Positions 14,839-22,048 of a stretch of DNA of 38,920 nt are shown here, piece after piece (positions within the stretch are counted from its first letter, which is position 1; each line of letters begins with the position of its first letter). Where the stretch lies: positions 1 through 38,920 of the IMG/VR virus record IMGVR_UViG_3300044703_000143; one strand, 5' to 3'. Below the pieces are notes generated by a model, which was given only the letters and a program-made list of their open reading frames with translations, searched no databases and had not been told where the DNA came from. The DNA comes from a virus. The translations under genes and the position numbers were made by a program.

Positions 14839-15441
14839 TCAGAAACCGAAGCCGCCGAAGCCGCCGCCGAGGATCCCGTTGAGCGACGGGATGCGGATCG
14901 AGGGCATGCCGATCGGGCCGGAGAGATCCCCGGCGTCGAGGCCCAGGGCGCGGCGATGCTCCGCGAGGCGATCGATGCCGCCGGTCGTGAAGACGAAGTT
15001 GAGGAGGTCGACCTCGACGTCGACGGCGCCGTTCACCGACCATTTGAGATAGGTCAGGGCCGACTTGACCTTGAACTCGGTCTGCTTGCCCGATTCGGCG
15101 TCGCCGTGCTCGATCGAGGTGTGGCGCCCGCGGACGATCAGCTCGCTCGCCATGACGCCGCCGCTTTCGTCGCTCTGATAGGATCCGACGAAGCGCAGCT
15201 GGACGCCGTCCGCCTGGACGATGCCGAACTGCTGCAGGATCGGCCGCATCAGGCCGCCGAAGGTCGTCTCCATCGAAAGCGCCTCGAGGCCCATGTCCGC
15301 CGCGACGGGCCCGAGCATGCCGCCGCCGCGGTAATTCTCGGTGGTGAGCTCGAGGTTGGGGAGGGTGACGGTCTTCGACTTGCCGATATAGGACTCGCCG
15401 TTGCCGAAGAGGATGTGGTGCTTGAGGGTGTTGGGAAGCAT
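14839..15441 (-). CDS. FII: Major tail tube protein gpFII
   Basis: P2 FII family (200 residues): MLPNTLKHHILFGNGESYIG, LPNLELTTENYRGGGMLGPV, TTFGGLMRPILQQFG. It polymerises into the inner tail tube on the baseplate. A Gly/Phe-rich C-terminal tail (ILGGGFGGFGF) is unusual compared with P2. ATG 15441 has AGGAG eight bases upstream, favoured over the longer Pro-rich frame from 15489. Flanked by stem-loops on both sides. Confidence 0.93.
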   Translation of the reverse strand: MLPNTLKHHILFGNGESYIGKSKTVTLPNLELTTENYRGGGMLGPVAADMGLEALSMETTFGGLMRPILQQFGIVQADGVQLRFVGSYQSDESGGVMASELIVRGRHTSIEHGDAESGKQTEFKVKSALTYLKWSVNGAVDVEVDLLNFVFTTGGIDRLAEHRRALGLDAGDLSGPIGMPSIRIPSLNGILGGGFGGFGF

Positions 15442-15475
15442 CGGGAGGGCTCCTGCTATCGCAATTGGGGGAGGG

Positions 15476-15495
15476 GGCGGCCGTCTCAAGCCGCC
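15476..15495 (-). terminator. Stem-loop spanning the sheath gene stop
   Basis: GGCGGC/GCCGCC with an eight-base loop that contains the FI stop codon (TGA 15488-15486). No U-tract. Likely a 3'-stability or attenuation element between sheath and tube genes. Confidence 0.45.
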
Positions 15496-16652
15496 TTGGT
15501 GAGGTCCGCGTAGAAGCGATCGGTGATCCGCTGGTTGAGCGTGATCCCTTCCGCCGGCGCGCAGGGGGTGTAATCGTAGTCGAGGACGATCTTGCCGGCG
15601 GCGAGCTCGGACGCCGGGTTGTTCACCGGATCGAACCAGGCCGCCGCGCCGATCACGCGCTGGCCCGGGCCCGGGCGCGACAAGGCGCGGAACTTGGCGT
15701 TCACAGATTCGAGCATGTCGGTGATCAGGTGCCGGGTGATCGGCTTATCGACCGCCCAGAGGAGGCCCCGCGCGATCGTGTCCTGGAGGAACTGCGCGGT
15801 CCGGACCGCCGGCTCGAAGGCGAAGAGCGGCTCGTCGGACGTCGTGCGGTTGCCCCAGAACCGGAATCCGGTCCCCGGGTTGACGATCGTCGTCACCGGC
15901 GCCTGGTTGAGGATCGCCGCGTCATGCGCCTCGGCCATCAGGTCGAAGGTGACGTCCTGCGTCATGCCGGCGACGCCGTAGACCGGGACGTTCGAGAGCG
16001 ACTTGTGGAAGCCGATCTCCTGGTCGATCCTCGCCCGGGTGCCGAGGGCGACGGCGATCGCGCGGCCGCTGAAGCTGCCGGAGAAGTCCGGATAGATCAG
16101 CATGTGCTCGCGCGCGCCGAATTGCTGGCGGTAGAGGACCGCCTCGGCGATCGTGTCGGCCGGGCCGCAGCCCGTGTAGGCGAAAGCGCGGAGCTTCTTC
16201 GCGACGACCTCGAGGGCAAGGGCGACGGGCTGGCTGTCGAGCCCCGGGCAGCCGAGGATGCGCGGGCGAACGCCCGTCTTCGCCTCGGCCGCGAGGAGCG
16301 CCTGTAGGCCGGTATAGCGGCCGCCGACGTAGCCGCCGATCACGTTCGCGTCGGTAGCTTCCTGCGCCGTGTCGCCGTTGCCGGCGACGCCGGGGGCGAC
16401 GCGGACGATGATCACGACCGGGCTCGCCTGGTTCGAGATATCCTGAAGCGCCGCGGCGAGGGTGCCTTCCTCGCCGGCCTTGCCGAGGGCGGCGCGGACG
16501 TCGGTGAAGAGGACCGGCTCGTTGATCGGGAAAGCGTCGGCGTCCGCGTCGGGCGCGGTCGCGACCAGGCCGATCACGGCCATCGCCACGTCGAGAATCG
16601 GGCGGGTGCCGGTCGTCGGCTCGTTGACCTTGATCCCGTGGAAGAACGTCAT
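15486..16652 (-). CDS. FI: Tail sheath protein gpFI
   Basis: Contractile tail sheath, P2 FI family (388 residues): FFHGIKVNEPTTGTRPI, AVIGLVATAPDADADAFP, PVLFTDVR, the central RTTSDEPLFAFEPAVRTAQF and C-terminal DYDYTPCAPAEGITLNQRIT. Length matches P2 FI (396). ATG 16652 with AAGGAG nine bases upstream. Follows gene W after 18 bases. Confidence 0.95.
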   Translation of the reverse strand: MTFFHGIKVNEPTTGTRPILDVAMAVIGLVATAPDADADAFPINEPVLFTDVRAALGKAGEEGTLAAALQDISNQASPVVIIVRVAPGVAGNGDTAQEATDANVIGGYVGGRYTGLQALLAAEAKTGVRPRILGCPGLDSQPVALALEVVAKKLRAFAYTGCGPADTIAEAVLYRQQFGAREHMLIYPDFSGSFSGRAIAVALGTRARIDQEIGFHKSLSNVPVYGVAGMTQDVTFDLMAEAHDAAILNQAPVTTIVNPGTGFRFWGNRTTSDEPLFAFEPAVRTAQFLQDTIARGLLWAVDKPITRHLITDMLESVNAKFRALSRPGPGQRVIGAAAWFDPVNNPASELAAGKIVLDYDYTPCAPAEGITLNQRITDRFYADLTKAA

Positions 16653-16670
16653 GGGCGGGGGCTCCTTCGT

Positions 16671-17036
16671 TTAAGCGGACTGCGCGCCAAGGCGCAGGGG
16701 GATGGTGAGGCGGGCGAAGCTGTTCGGGCCGGGCCGATCGGTGCGGTATCCCTCAATCCCGATTCCGACCTCGCTCGGAGTCGATCCGCGGGTGACGGCG
16801 ACGCGGGTGAGCTGCAGGCGAGTTTCCCAGCGATGGAGCGCGACTGCGACGGCTGCGAAGAGCTGCTGCAGGGTCCCGGGCGTCGACGGGGCGTCGACGA
16901 GCTCGAAGAGGAGGGAGCCGTAGTCGCGGCGCATGACGCGCGTTCCGATCGGCGTCGTGAGGATATCCTCGATCGACTGGGCGAGGTGAGCGTCGCCCTC
17001 GATCTCTGCGCCGGTGCGGGCGTTCATCCCAATCAT
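16671..17036 (-). CDS. W: Baseplate wedge protein gpW
   Basis: gpW/gp25-like baseplate subunit (121 residues): GMNARTGAEIEGDAHLAQSI then EDILTTPIGTRVMRRDYGS, the conserved core of the family, which resembles a lysozyme-like T4 gp25 fold. The start ATG 17036 overlaps the V stop as ATGA. In P2, W is followed by J; here it is followed by FI, so the J-I-H block is elsewhere. Confidence 0.93.
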   Translation of the reverse strand: MIGMNARTGAEIEGDAHLAQSIEDILTTPIGTRVMRRDYGSLLFELVDAPSTPGTLQQLFAAVAVALHRWETRLQLTRVAVTRGSTPSEVGIGIEGYRTDRPGPNSFARLTIPLRLGAQSA

Positions 17037-17605
17037 TGCGGCGGCCCGGAGACGGCGCCGCCGGCAGCGACGCCCGTGTGCTTGTGGCCCTTCAGGCTCT
17101 TCCCGCCGCCGACGACGTCGGTCTCGGCCGTCAATGTGCCGAAAACGCGCGCGTCGCCGTGGATCTCGACGTCGCCGTAGATCTTCACCGCTGCGCCGGT
17201 GACGTTGATCTCCACGCCGCCCGAGGCGTCGACGAGGACGGTCGCCCCGTCGGGGAGCTTCACCTCGAGCGCGTGGCCTTCGGGATCGTAGGCGAGCTCG
17301 GCGCCGTCGGCGAACTTGATCAGCTCGCGCTTGCCCTCGCCGGGCAAGGGGAAGTCGTCGCAGGCGAGGCCGCCGATGGCGAAGGCGCCCTCGATATCGC
17401 CGCCCGGGCAGATAAGAACGACTTGCTCGCCGACGCTGTGCGGGGAATAGGTGCGCGTCTCGCCGGCGCGGCGCTCGAGCCAATGGATCTTGTCGGTGCG
17501 GATCTCGCCCGTCTCGATCACGACACGGCCGCCCTCGACCTCAGCCACGCGGCCGAAGCGGACGAGCTCGCCGATCGCGGCGGTTTCTTCAGGATCCCTG
17601 GACAT
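17033..17605 (-). CDS. V: Baseplate spike protein gpV
   Basis: P2 gpV family central spike (190 residues): N-terminal OB domain (LVRFGRVAEVEGGRVVIETG, SVGEQVVLICPGGD), a beta-helical stem (DGATVLVDASGGVEINVTGA, VEIHGDARVFGTLTAET) and the C-terminal tip GHKHTGVAAGG, whose HxH motif binds iron at the tip of P2-type spikes. First gene of its late unit. ATG 17605 has no Shine-Dalgarno; a -10-like TACCAT lies six bases upstream and the late dyad 44 bases upstream, so the mRNA may begin at the ATG. Confidence 0.95.
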   Translation of the reverse strand: MSRDPEETAAIGELVRFGRVAEVEGGRVVIETGEIRTDKIHWLERRAGETRTYSPHSVGEQVVLICPGGDIEGAFAIGGLACDDFPLPGEGKRELIKFADGAELAYDPEGHALEVKLPDGATVLVDASGGVEINVTGAAVKIYGDVEIHGDARVFGTLTAETDVVGGGKSLKGHKHTGVAAGGAVSGPPQ

Positions 17606-17675
17606 CGCCCCATGGTAGGGGCAGGGGCTGCGCCAGTGCGCGCCCGCGCTGTTGTAGCGGCGCGTTCCTACAACA
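17605..17675 (-). promoter_or_regulatory. Late promoter A (before V), Ogr-type dyad
   Basis: TGTTGT at 17650-17655 and ACAACA at 17670-17675 (14-base spacing); the arms extend to a perfect 8-bp repeat TGTTGTAG/CTACAACA. On the minus strand TACCAT (17617-17612) is a -10-like hexamer six bases from ATG 17605. The dyad centre lies 57 bp from the ATG, which fits activation near -55 if transcription starts at the ATG. It begins 18 bases after the glycosyltransferase stop. Confidence 0.8.
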
Positions 17676-17692
17676 TGGCGCGCAGCCGCCGG

Positions 17693-18295
17693 CTAGAGGG
17701 CGAGGTCGATCTCCGCGACATGCCGAACTTCGGCCGACAGACCGTGGTCGACGACCGGCCGCATTCCTTCGGCCCTGAAGAGGCCGCAGATGTGGCCGTC
17801 CTCGCCGTCAGCCCCCATCCGGAACCAAGGCCTTGGAAGCTGGCGCAGATGGTGCGCCTTCATCAGGCAGACGCCGAGGCCGATCACGTCAACCTGCTCG
17901 AGGCCCTCCGGCTTCGGCTGAAGCCGCTGCACCTCTCCGTCGACCAGGTTGAACGCCGACGGAATGACCTCCTCGACTATGCGCTGGCGGTAATTGCAGC
18001 CGACGATCGGCAGGTCGTGAAGGGCGAGCCGGAAGAACGAGTCGCTCGGGAAGATCATATCGTCGTCCAGCCAAAGCAGATAATCGGCGTCGCGAGCAAT
18101 CGCTTGCTCGGCGAGCTGGTTTCGATTGTCCGCGACATAGGCGCCTTCGATCCCGCACGACCAGACCTCGGGAACCGTCGGGCGCTGGTTGTAGATGATC
18201 GGCGTCGTCAGTGTATGGATCAGCAGAGTGTCCCGGCAGATAACATGCTTCCACCTGGGGAAGCCGCGGGTCGGAGTCAGGATAGCAATCCGCAT
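17693..18295 (-). CDS. Small GT-A glycosyltransferase
   Basis: A 200-residue glycosyltransferase-like protein: N-terminal beta strand RIAILTPTRG, the NRNQLAEQAIARDADYL segment and the metal-binding DDD (residues 77-79) in LLWLDDDMIFP, then FFRLALHDLPIVGCNYR and a helical C-terminus with conserved aromatic residues. It fits the family-2-like GT-A enzymes found in phages. Last gene of the adhesin cassette and expressed late, so modification of virion proteins or of the cell surface during lysis are both possible; the acceptor is unknown. ATG 18295. No membrane segment. By eye its codon bias is slightly less GC-extreme than the structural genes. Confidence 0.8.
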   Translation of the reverse strand: MRIAILTPTRGFPRWKHVICRDTLLIHTLTTPIIYNQRPTVPEVWSCGIEGAYVADNRNQLAEQAIARDADYLLWLDDDMIFPSDSFFRLALHDLPIVGCNYRQRIVEEVIPSAFNLVDGEVQRLQPKPEGLEQVDVIGLGVCLMKAHHLRQLPRPWFRMGADGEDGHICGLFRAEGMRPVVDHGLSAEVRHVAEIDLAL

Positions 18296-18315
18296 GGCCG
18301 CCCTTACTCCGCCAA

Positions 18316-19551
18316 TTACTCCGGAGGATAGATCGTAAATGGCAGGATGTATGGGAACGGCGAGTTCTCGGCGCTGTCGTTCGTCTCCGTGACCTCGACC
18401 TGGTATTGCGTATAAAGCGCATCGGTGATCTCGCGCGTCGTTTCGAGGCTTAGGCCATTAAGCGTGAACAGGCCCGCCGCGTCCTGGGTTAGGGTGAGCG
18501 TCGAGCCCGGAAAGACGTTCGTGATAGTGCCGACGACATAACCCGCGGGCGCGCCGAAGGGGATGTTGTAGTTGTTCGGCTCCAAGCCCTTGCCGCTCAG
18601 GTTGGGGGCGTTGCCGAGCTGAACGAAGATCTGCGTCTGCCGAGGCGAGCCGTAGGTGCCCGGCGCGCGTTCCCGCAGCGAGATCGCGTGTTGCTGCATA
18701 TTCTCGAAGTCGAGCAGCCACGGCGTAGCGACCACGATGTTGTCGTCGAGCAAAGCGAACCGGCCTTCAGCATTTTCAATCAGCTCGACCGTAGAGCCCG
18801 GGATGCTGCGGACTACGCTCCCGACGACCGTTCCAACGGGAGAGTTTTCCGTGACCAAGTAGCCGGTGAGTGTGAGATCGCCGATCTTGCGGAACAAGCT
18901 CACCTTGCCGATCGAGAGCGTCCGGTTTGGCGACATGGGATAAAAGCGGAGGCGGAGGAGCGGCGCGCCGTGGCCTGCCACCAGCTCGACGGTCTGCTGC
19001 CCGGAGGATCCGGAGCCGATAACCGACGAGCCGCTGGCGAACGACCAGACAGGCCGACAGAAGCCCGTCTGATCACCTGCCTCGTATACGACCAGGAGCT
19101 TGTCGCCCGCGACGATGCTATCGGACGCCCAAGACGCGAAGATGTCCTCTTCGTCGTAGTTGGTGCCGCCGATCATCCGGAGCTTGTGTGTGGCCTGGTC
19201 GAGAAACATCGTCGCCGTGCCAGCATCCGGGCTAACATAGATCAGGGGGGGCGGCCCGGCGTCTTCAAGATCGCCGTTCTCGATCAGGCTCAGCGGCGCT
19301 TCGATTGCTACGGAATTGATCTGGAGATAGGTGCTGCCGGTGAGGGCCGTGAAGAGCGCCTGCTGGTCGGTGATCAGATAGGTCTTGCCCGGCTCGAGCC
19401 CATCCTTTGCGGCCGCGAAGTCGAAGTCGGCCCGCGTCAGGGTGACGGGGCCGCCGCCGCCGCCGACGGCGTCGGCGAGCTCGGCGCGCAGCGCCCTGAA
19501 CTCTTGGGAGACGCGGGCGACGAAGGCGGCGAGGCGGGCGGCGAGCGTCAT
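18316..19551 (-). CDS. Tail-associated adhesin with cadherin-like repeats
   Basis: A 411-residue protein. The N-terminal helix (MTLAARLAAFVARVSQEFRA) resembles that of the next gene upstream, suggesting a common anchor. A Gly linker leads into a module with LTRADFDFAAAKDGLEPGKT then YLITDQQALFTALTG, and the C-terminal half has two cadherin-like repeats (LTGYLVTENSPVGTVVGSVV, and NNYNIPFGAPAGYVVGTITN). Such repeats bind ligands or calcium in surface adhesins. Likely a receptor-binding or accessory virion protein. It ends 20 bases before the glycosyltransferase start. Confidence 0.65.
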   Translation of the reverse strand: MTLAARLAAFVARVSQEFRALRAELADAVGGGGGPVTLTRADFDFAAAKDGLEPGKTYLITDQQALFTALTGSTYLQINSVAIEAPLSLIENGDLEDAGPPPLIYVSPDAGTATMFLDQATHKLRMIGGTNYDEEDIFASWASDSIVAGDKLLVVYEAGDQTGFCRPVWSFASGSSVIGSGSSGQQTVELVAGHGAPLLRLRFYPMSPNRTLSIGKVSLFRKIGDLTLTGYLVTENSPVGTVVGSVVRSIPGSTVELIENAEGRFALLDDNIVVATPWLLDFENMQQHAISLRERAPGTYGSPRQTQIFVQLGNAPNLSGKGLEPNNYNIPFGAPAGYVVGTITNVFPGSTLTLTQDAAGLFTLNGLSLETTREITDALYTQYQVEVTETNDSAENSPFPYILPFTIYPPE

Positions 19552-19554
19552 CGG

Positions 19555-20097
19555 TTAGGCGAGGCCCGCCTCGAAGACCGCGACCAGGTCTTGGTCGGGA
19601 TCGCCGATATCCCCGGTGCCGACGGCGCCGATATTCGTCCGCGCCTGCGCCTTCTGGTCGGTCGTGAGGGCCTGGGCCGCGTCGAAGCGGACGCGGTTCC
19701 CGATCGCGGTCGCGAGGCCGGCGAGCTCGGCCGCGTCGCCCTCGAGGAGCGCCTGAAGCTCGGTGAGGGTGTCGAAGGCGGCGCCGGCGCCGCCCAGGAT
19801 CTGGTCGCGGACCGCGGCGGCCGTCGTCTCGAGCTCGGCGATGATCTTGTTGATGGACCAGGTTTCCGCGCTCGAGGCGGAGGCGTTGTCGTCGATCGTC
19901 GCCGCGGCCTGGGCGGCGGCGTGGGCCGCGACCGCCGCGGCGCGGACCTCGTTGATCGCCTCGACCAGGTTGGACTTGGTGACGGTGGCGAGAGAGGTGA
20001 GATCGCCGACCTTCGCCTGCAGGGCGAGCCGGATCGACTTGCACTCGGTGGCGACGCGGGTCGCGAGGCTTTGGAGGCGCGTGGCGAGGAGGCCCAT
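19555..20097 (-). CDS. Helical tail-fibre-like protein, 180 aa
   Basis: Starts with an amphipathic helix (LATRLQSLATRVATECKSIR) shared with the 411-residue adhesin gene. Then TKSNLVEAINEVRAAA, a motif common in phage tail-fibre connector repeats, and an extended coiled coil (SASSAETWSINKIIAELETT). The C-terminal part ARTNIGAVGTGDIGDPD is also fibre-like. It probably forms a trimeric stalk of the baseplate appendage. No enzyme motif. Confidence 0.6.
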   Translation of the reverse strand: MGLLATRLQSLATRVATECKSIRLALQAKVGDLTSLATVTKSNLVEAINEVRAAAVAAHAAAQAAATIDDNASASSAETWSINKIIAELETTAAAVRDQILGGAGAAFDTLTELQALLEGDAAELAGLATAIGNRVRFDAAQALTTDQKAQARTNIGAVGTGDIGDPDQDLVAVFEAGLA

Positions 20098-20107
20098 GGT
20101 TGTTCCT

Positions 20108-20635
20108 TCAGAAGAGGAGTTGGTTGTCGAAGATCAGGGCGAGATCGCCTGGATCCTCGTTGGTGGCGGCTTCCCCCTGCGGCCCTTGCGGGCCGACGCC
20201 TCCGGTGAAGCCGCGGATCCCGAGGCGGGCGAAGCGGATCGAGAGACGTCGGCCGCCGTCGACGCGGCCGGCGATCGGCGCTGAGTTTGCGCGGAACGGC
20301 TCGCCCTCGAGGGGGCGAATCGGCGCCCCCTCGGGAGCGCGCGGGACCATCAGGGGAACGTCGTCGAGGACGATGATCTCGGGCCCGGGCAGCTCGAGGC
20401 GCAGGCGGACCTTGTAGCGGCGCTGGCGCTGGACGGTGCTCGTCTGCGCCCGCGTCATGGTGAGGGCGGCCACGCCGCCGGCGCGGTCGCTCCAGCTGAT
20501 CGTCGGGGTGAAAGGGAGGTCGGTCGCCTCGACGACGAGGACCGCGCCGGCGCAGTCGAGCGGCCGCTGCTCGGCGGCGTCCTCGAAAAGGCAGATCTGC
20601 CAGCTGGGCGTCTCCCCAGGGCGGAAGTCGAGCAT
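20108..20635 (-). CDS. Baseplate/appendage base protein (BppU-like), 175 aa
   Basis: First gene of the adhesin cassette. The beta-rich N-terminal 110 residues (MLDFRPGETPSWQICLFEDA, AGAVLVVEATDLPFTPTISW, RRYKVRLRLELP) look like BppU-type upper-baseplate domains that hold receptor-binding proteins; this is a pattern match only. A short collagen-like stretch GVGPQGPQGEAAT follows at about 149-160, with an acidic end. ATG 20635 has GAGG seven bases upstream, unlike the leaderless V, J and P starts. Confidence 0.55.
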   Translation of the reverse strand: MLDFRPGETPSWQICLFEDAAEQRPLDCAGAVLVVEATDLPFTPTISWSDRAGGVAALTMTRAQTSTVQRQRRYKVRLRLELPGPEIIVLDDVPLMVPRAPEGAPIRPLEGEPFRANSAPIAGRVDGGRRLSIRFARLGIRGFTGGVGPQGPQGEAATNEDPGDLALIFDNQLLF

Positions 20636-20665
20636 CGGTTTTCCTCACGCCGGCGCAGCGGCCGA

Positions 20666-20734
20666 GAAGGCACCTTGGCGGAGGGTGAGGGGGAGGGCGC
20701 GGCCGCGCTGTTGTCGCGGCCCGATCCTACAACA
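20666..20734 (-). promoter_or_regulatory. Late promoter B (before adhesin cassette)
   Basis: TGTTGT 20709-20714 and ACAACA 20729-20734, again 14 bases apart; the right arm extends to CTACAACA, the left reads TGTTGTCG. A start near 20666 would place the dyad centre at -55 and leave a leader of about 30 bases with a Shine-Dalgarno. No good -10 hexamer seen (CAAGGT near 20677-20672 is weak). Confidence 0.65.
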
Positions 20735-20756
20735 TCGGGAGCCCGAAACGGAAAGA

Positions 20757-20786
20757 CCCGGCGAGCGGAACAATTCCGCCGCCGGG
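20757..20786 (-). terminator. Probable terminator after dam
   Basis: Downstream of dam the minus strand forms CCCGGCG-G-CGGAA, loop TTG, TTCCG-CT-CGCCGGG. A U-containing stretch (TCTTTCCGTTTC) follows, which makes an imperfect but plausible intrinsic terminator. It separates com-dam from late promoter B. Confidence 0.55.
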
Positions 20787-20849
20787 CCCCGGGGGACCGC
20801 CTTAATAGCTAATCCCAAGCCTGTAGGAAATAAGCATTATTTGCGTCGT

Positions 20850-21677
20850 CTAGAAGTCGTTCGCTGCTTCGCGACCTGCGGCGAGGGCCTCGGGCCGGTT
20901 GCTGATGATCAGTTCCTTCCCGGTGCCGTGAGAGACGGTATAGCGAAACTCGACCGGCTCGATCGCGAACTCGCCGAAGAACTCGCGGACCGCGGGCTTG
21001 TCGTTGATGGTGAGGATGAAGCTCCCCTTCATCGTGCGGAGACACTCGCGCAGCTCGGTATAGTCTTCGCGGGTGAAGAGCTCCTTCCCATAAAGCCCCT
21101 CGATCCCCCAGTAGGGCGGATCGATGAAGAACAGCTGCTTTTCGCGATCGTAGCGGCGGATGAAGGCGCCGAAGGGCAGTCGCTCGATCACGACGCCGGC
21201 GAGCCGCTCGTGCAGATCCTCGAGGACGGGCTGCAGCCTCGTCACGTCGAAGCGACCGGGCCGCAGGGGGCGCGCGGCGAAATTGATCCCCTCGCGGCGC
21301 GCGCCGTAGGCGGTGCATTGCAGGTAGAGGAAGCGCGCCGACCGCTCGAGATCGGTGAGAGTTTCTGGATCCGTCGCCTTCAGGCGATCGAACTCCGCGC
21401 GCGTCGTGATCTGGAACCGAAGCATGTCCATGAAGGCGACGTAGTGGCGCTGCAGGATCCGGAAGAACGTCGAGACGTCGCCGGAGAGATCGTTGATCAC
21501 TTCCTGCCGCGGTTTCGTCTCGCGACGAAGGAATACGCCGCCCATGCCGACGAACGGCTCGCAATAGCCCTGATGAGGGATGGCGTTGATGATTGCCGCG
21601 AGGCGACCGGCTAGCCGGCTCTTGCCGCCGATGTAGGGCGCGGGCGGCATGGTCGGCTGAATTGCAATCATGGTCAC
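20850..21677 (-). CDS. dam: Dam-type DNA adenine N6-methyltransferase
   Basis: D12-class methyltransferase of 275 residues. The SAM-binding motif is PFVGMGGVF (41-49), the catalytic motif is DPPY at 186-189, and the N-terminal YIGGKSRLAGRL and central YLQCTAYGARREGINFAARP segments fit phage Dam enzymes; GATC is the likely target but is not provable here. The start is GTG 21677, seven bases after AAAGGA and overlapping the com stop (GTGA); Met3 is a secondary candidate. It lies in an Ogr-type late unit just after com, like Mu com-mom. Methylating late progeny DNA would protect it from restriction in the next host (inference). A stem around the start may block translation without Com. Confidence 0.88.
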   Translation of the reverse strand: MTMIAIQPTMPPAPYIGGKSRLAGRLAAIINAIPHQGYCEPFVGMGGVFLRRETKPRQEVINDLSGDVSTFFRILQRHYVAFMDMLRFQITTRAEFDRLKATDPETLTDLERSARFLYLQCTAYGARREGINFAARPLRPGRFDVTRLQPVLEDLHERLAGVVIERLPFGAFIRRYDREKQLFFIDPPYWGIEGLYGKELFTREDYTELRECLRTMKGSFILTINDKPAVREFFGEFAIEPVEFRYTVSHGTGKELIISNRPEALAAGREAANDF

Positions 21678-21847
21678 TTTGAGTTCCTTTCGGCCGTTCC
21701 TTGGGCGGTCGGGCAAGGGCTCAAAGGCCTCAGATTGTTGAACGCGCCGCACCTGCGGCACTTGATCTCGATCAAACCGGAGATCGCGGCTTTTGCGGCT
21801 TTGAAGAGGAGCGCCCCGCAACCGGCGCAGCGATGAGATTCCTTCAC
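21674..21847 (-). CDS. com: Com-like zinc-finger translational regulator, 57 aa
   Basis: A short gene easily missed: GTG at 21847, stop TGA at 21676-21674. The product reads KESHRCAGCGALLFKA, then GLIEIKCRRCGAFNNLRPLS. Cys7-X2-Cys10 and Cys30-X2-Cys33 form a zinc finger, and the LLFKA, IEIKC and RCG.FN.LRP segments match the Com family of phage Mu. Mu Com binds mom mRNA and opens a structure that hides the mom start. Here com overlaps a dam-type gene by four bases (GTGA), so dam is the presumed target. No strong Shine-Dalgarno is seen; an inverted repeat ends eight bases before its start. Confidence 0.85.
   Translation of the reverse strand: MKESHRCAGCGALLFKAAKAAISGLIEIKCRRCGAFNNLRPLSPCPTAQGTAERNSK
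21677..21726 (-). promoter_or_regulatory. Predicted stem around the dam start codon
   Basis: On the mRNA, CTTTGAG (21726-21720) pairs with CTCAAAG (21683-21677), whose last G is the first base of the GTG start. An inner hairpin CCTTG/CAAGG (21718-21714 with 21703-21699) lies inside, and the AAAGGA Shine-Dalgarno (21690-21685) is enclosed. The layout resembles the Mu mom leader that Com opens. Confidence 0.5.
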
Positions 21848-21855
21848 TGGAAAGT

Positions 21856-21917
21856 ACCCGTATCTTGTCCCGCGCGAGGCGGCGACGAGCTCGGCCGAGG
21901 CCGGGCAGGATACGGGT
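21856..21917 (-). promoter_or_regulatory. Inverted repeat in the com leader
   Basis: ACCCGTATC (21856-21864 on plus) and GATACGGGT (21909-21917) form a perfect 9-bp stem. After an A-C mismatch in the mRNA it extends by two pairs and, past another mismatch, by four more. The loop contains a smaller CTCGGCCGAG palindrome. The 3' arm ends eight bases before the com GTG, so it could hide the com ribosome-binding region or be a Com-binding element. Confidence 0.5.
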
Positions 21918-21978
21918 GGCAGCCCGTCGAACTGGCGAGCGCTGGCGACGCTCGATCGGCGACCGCGAGGCCGTCGAC

Positions 21979-22048
21979 GTCCCGAATCCTATTTGGGCGT
22001 CAGATCCGCGACGAGCCGTCCCTGTTGTAAGAACGGCTCGCGACAACA
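21979..22048 (-). promoter_or_regulatory. Late promoter C (before com-dam)
   Basis: TGTTGT 22023-22028 and ACAACA 22043-22048 with 14 bases between. On the minus strand TAGGAT (21991-21986) is a fair -10; a start near 21979 puts the dyad centre at about -56 and leaves a leader of about 130 bases. The asymmetric inner bases point opposite to the other copies. Together with 22049-22228 and the com leader this explains the 380-base stretch without a gene. Confidence 0.7.
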
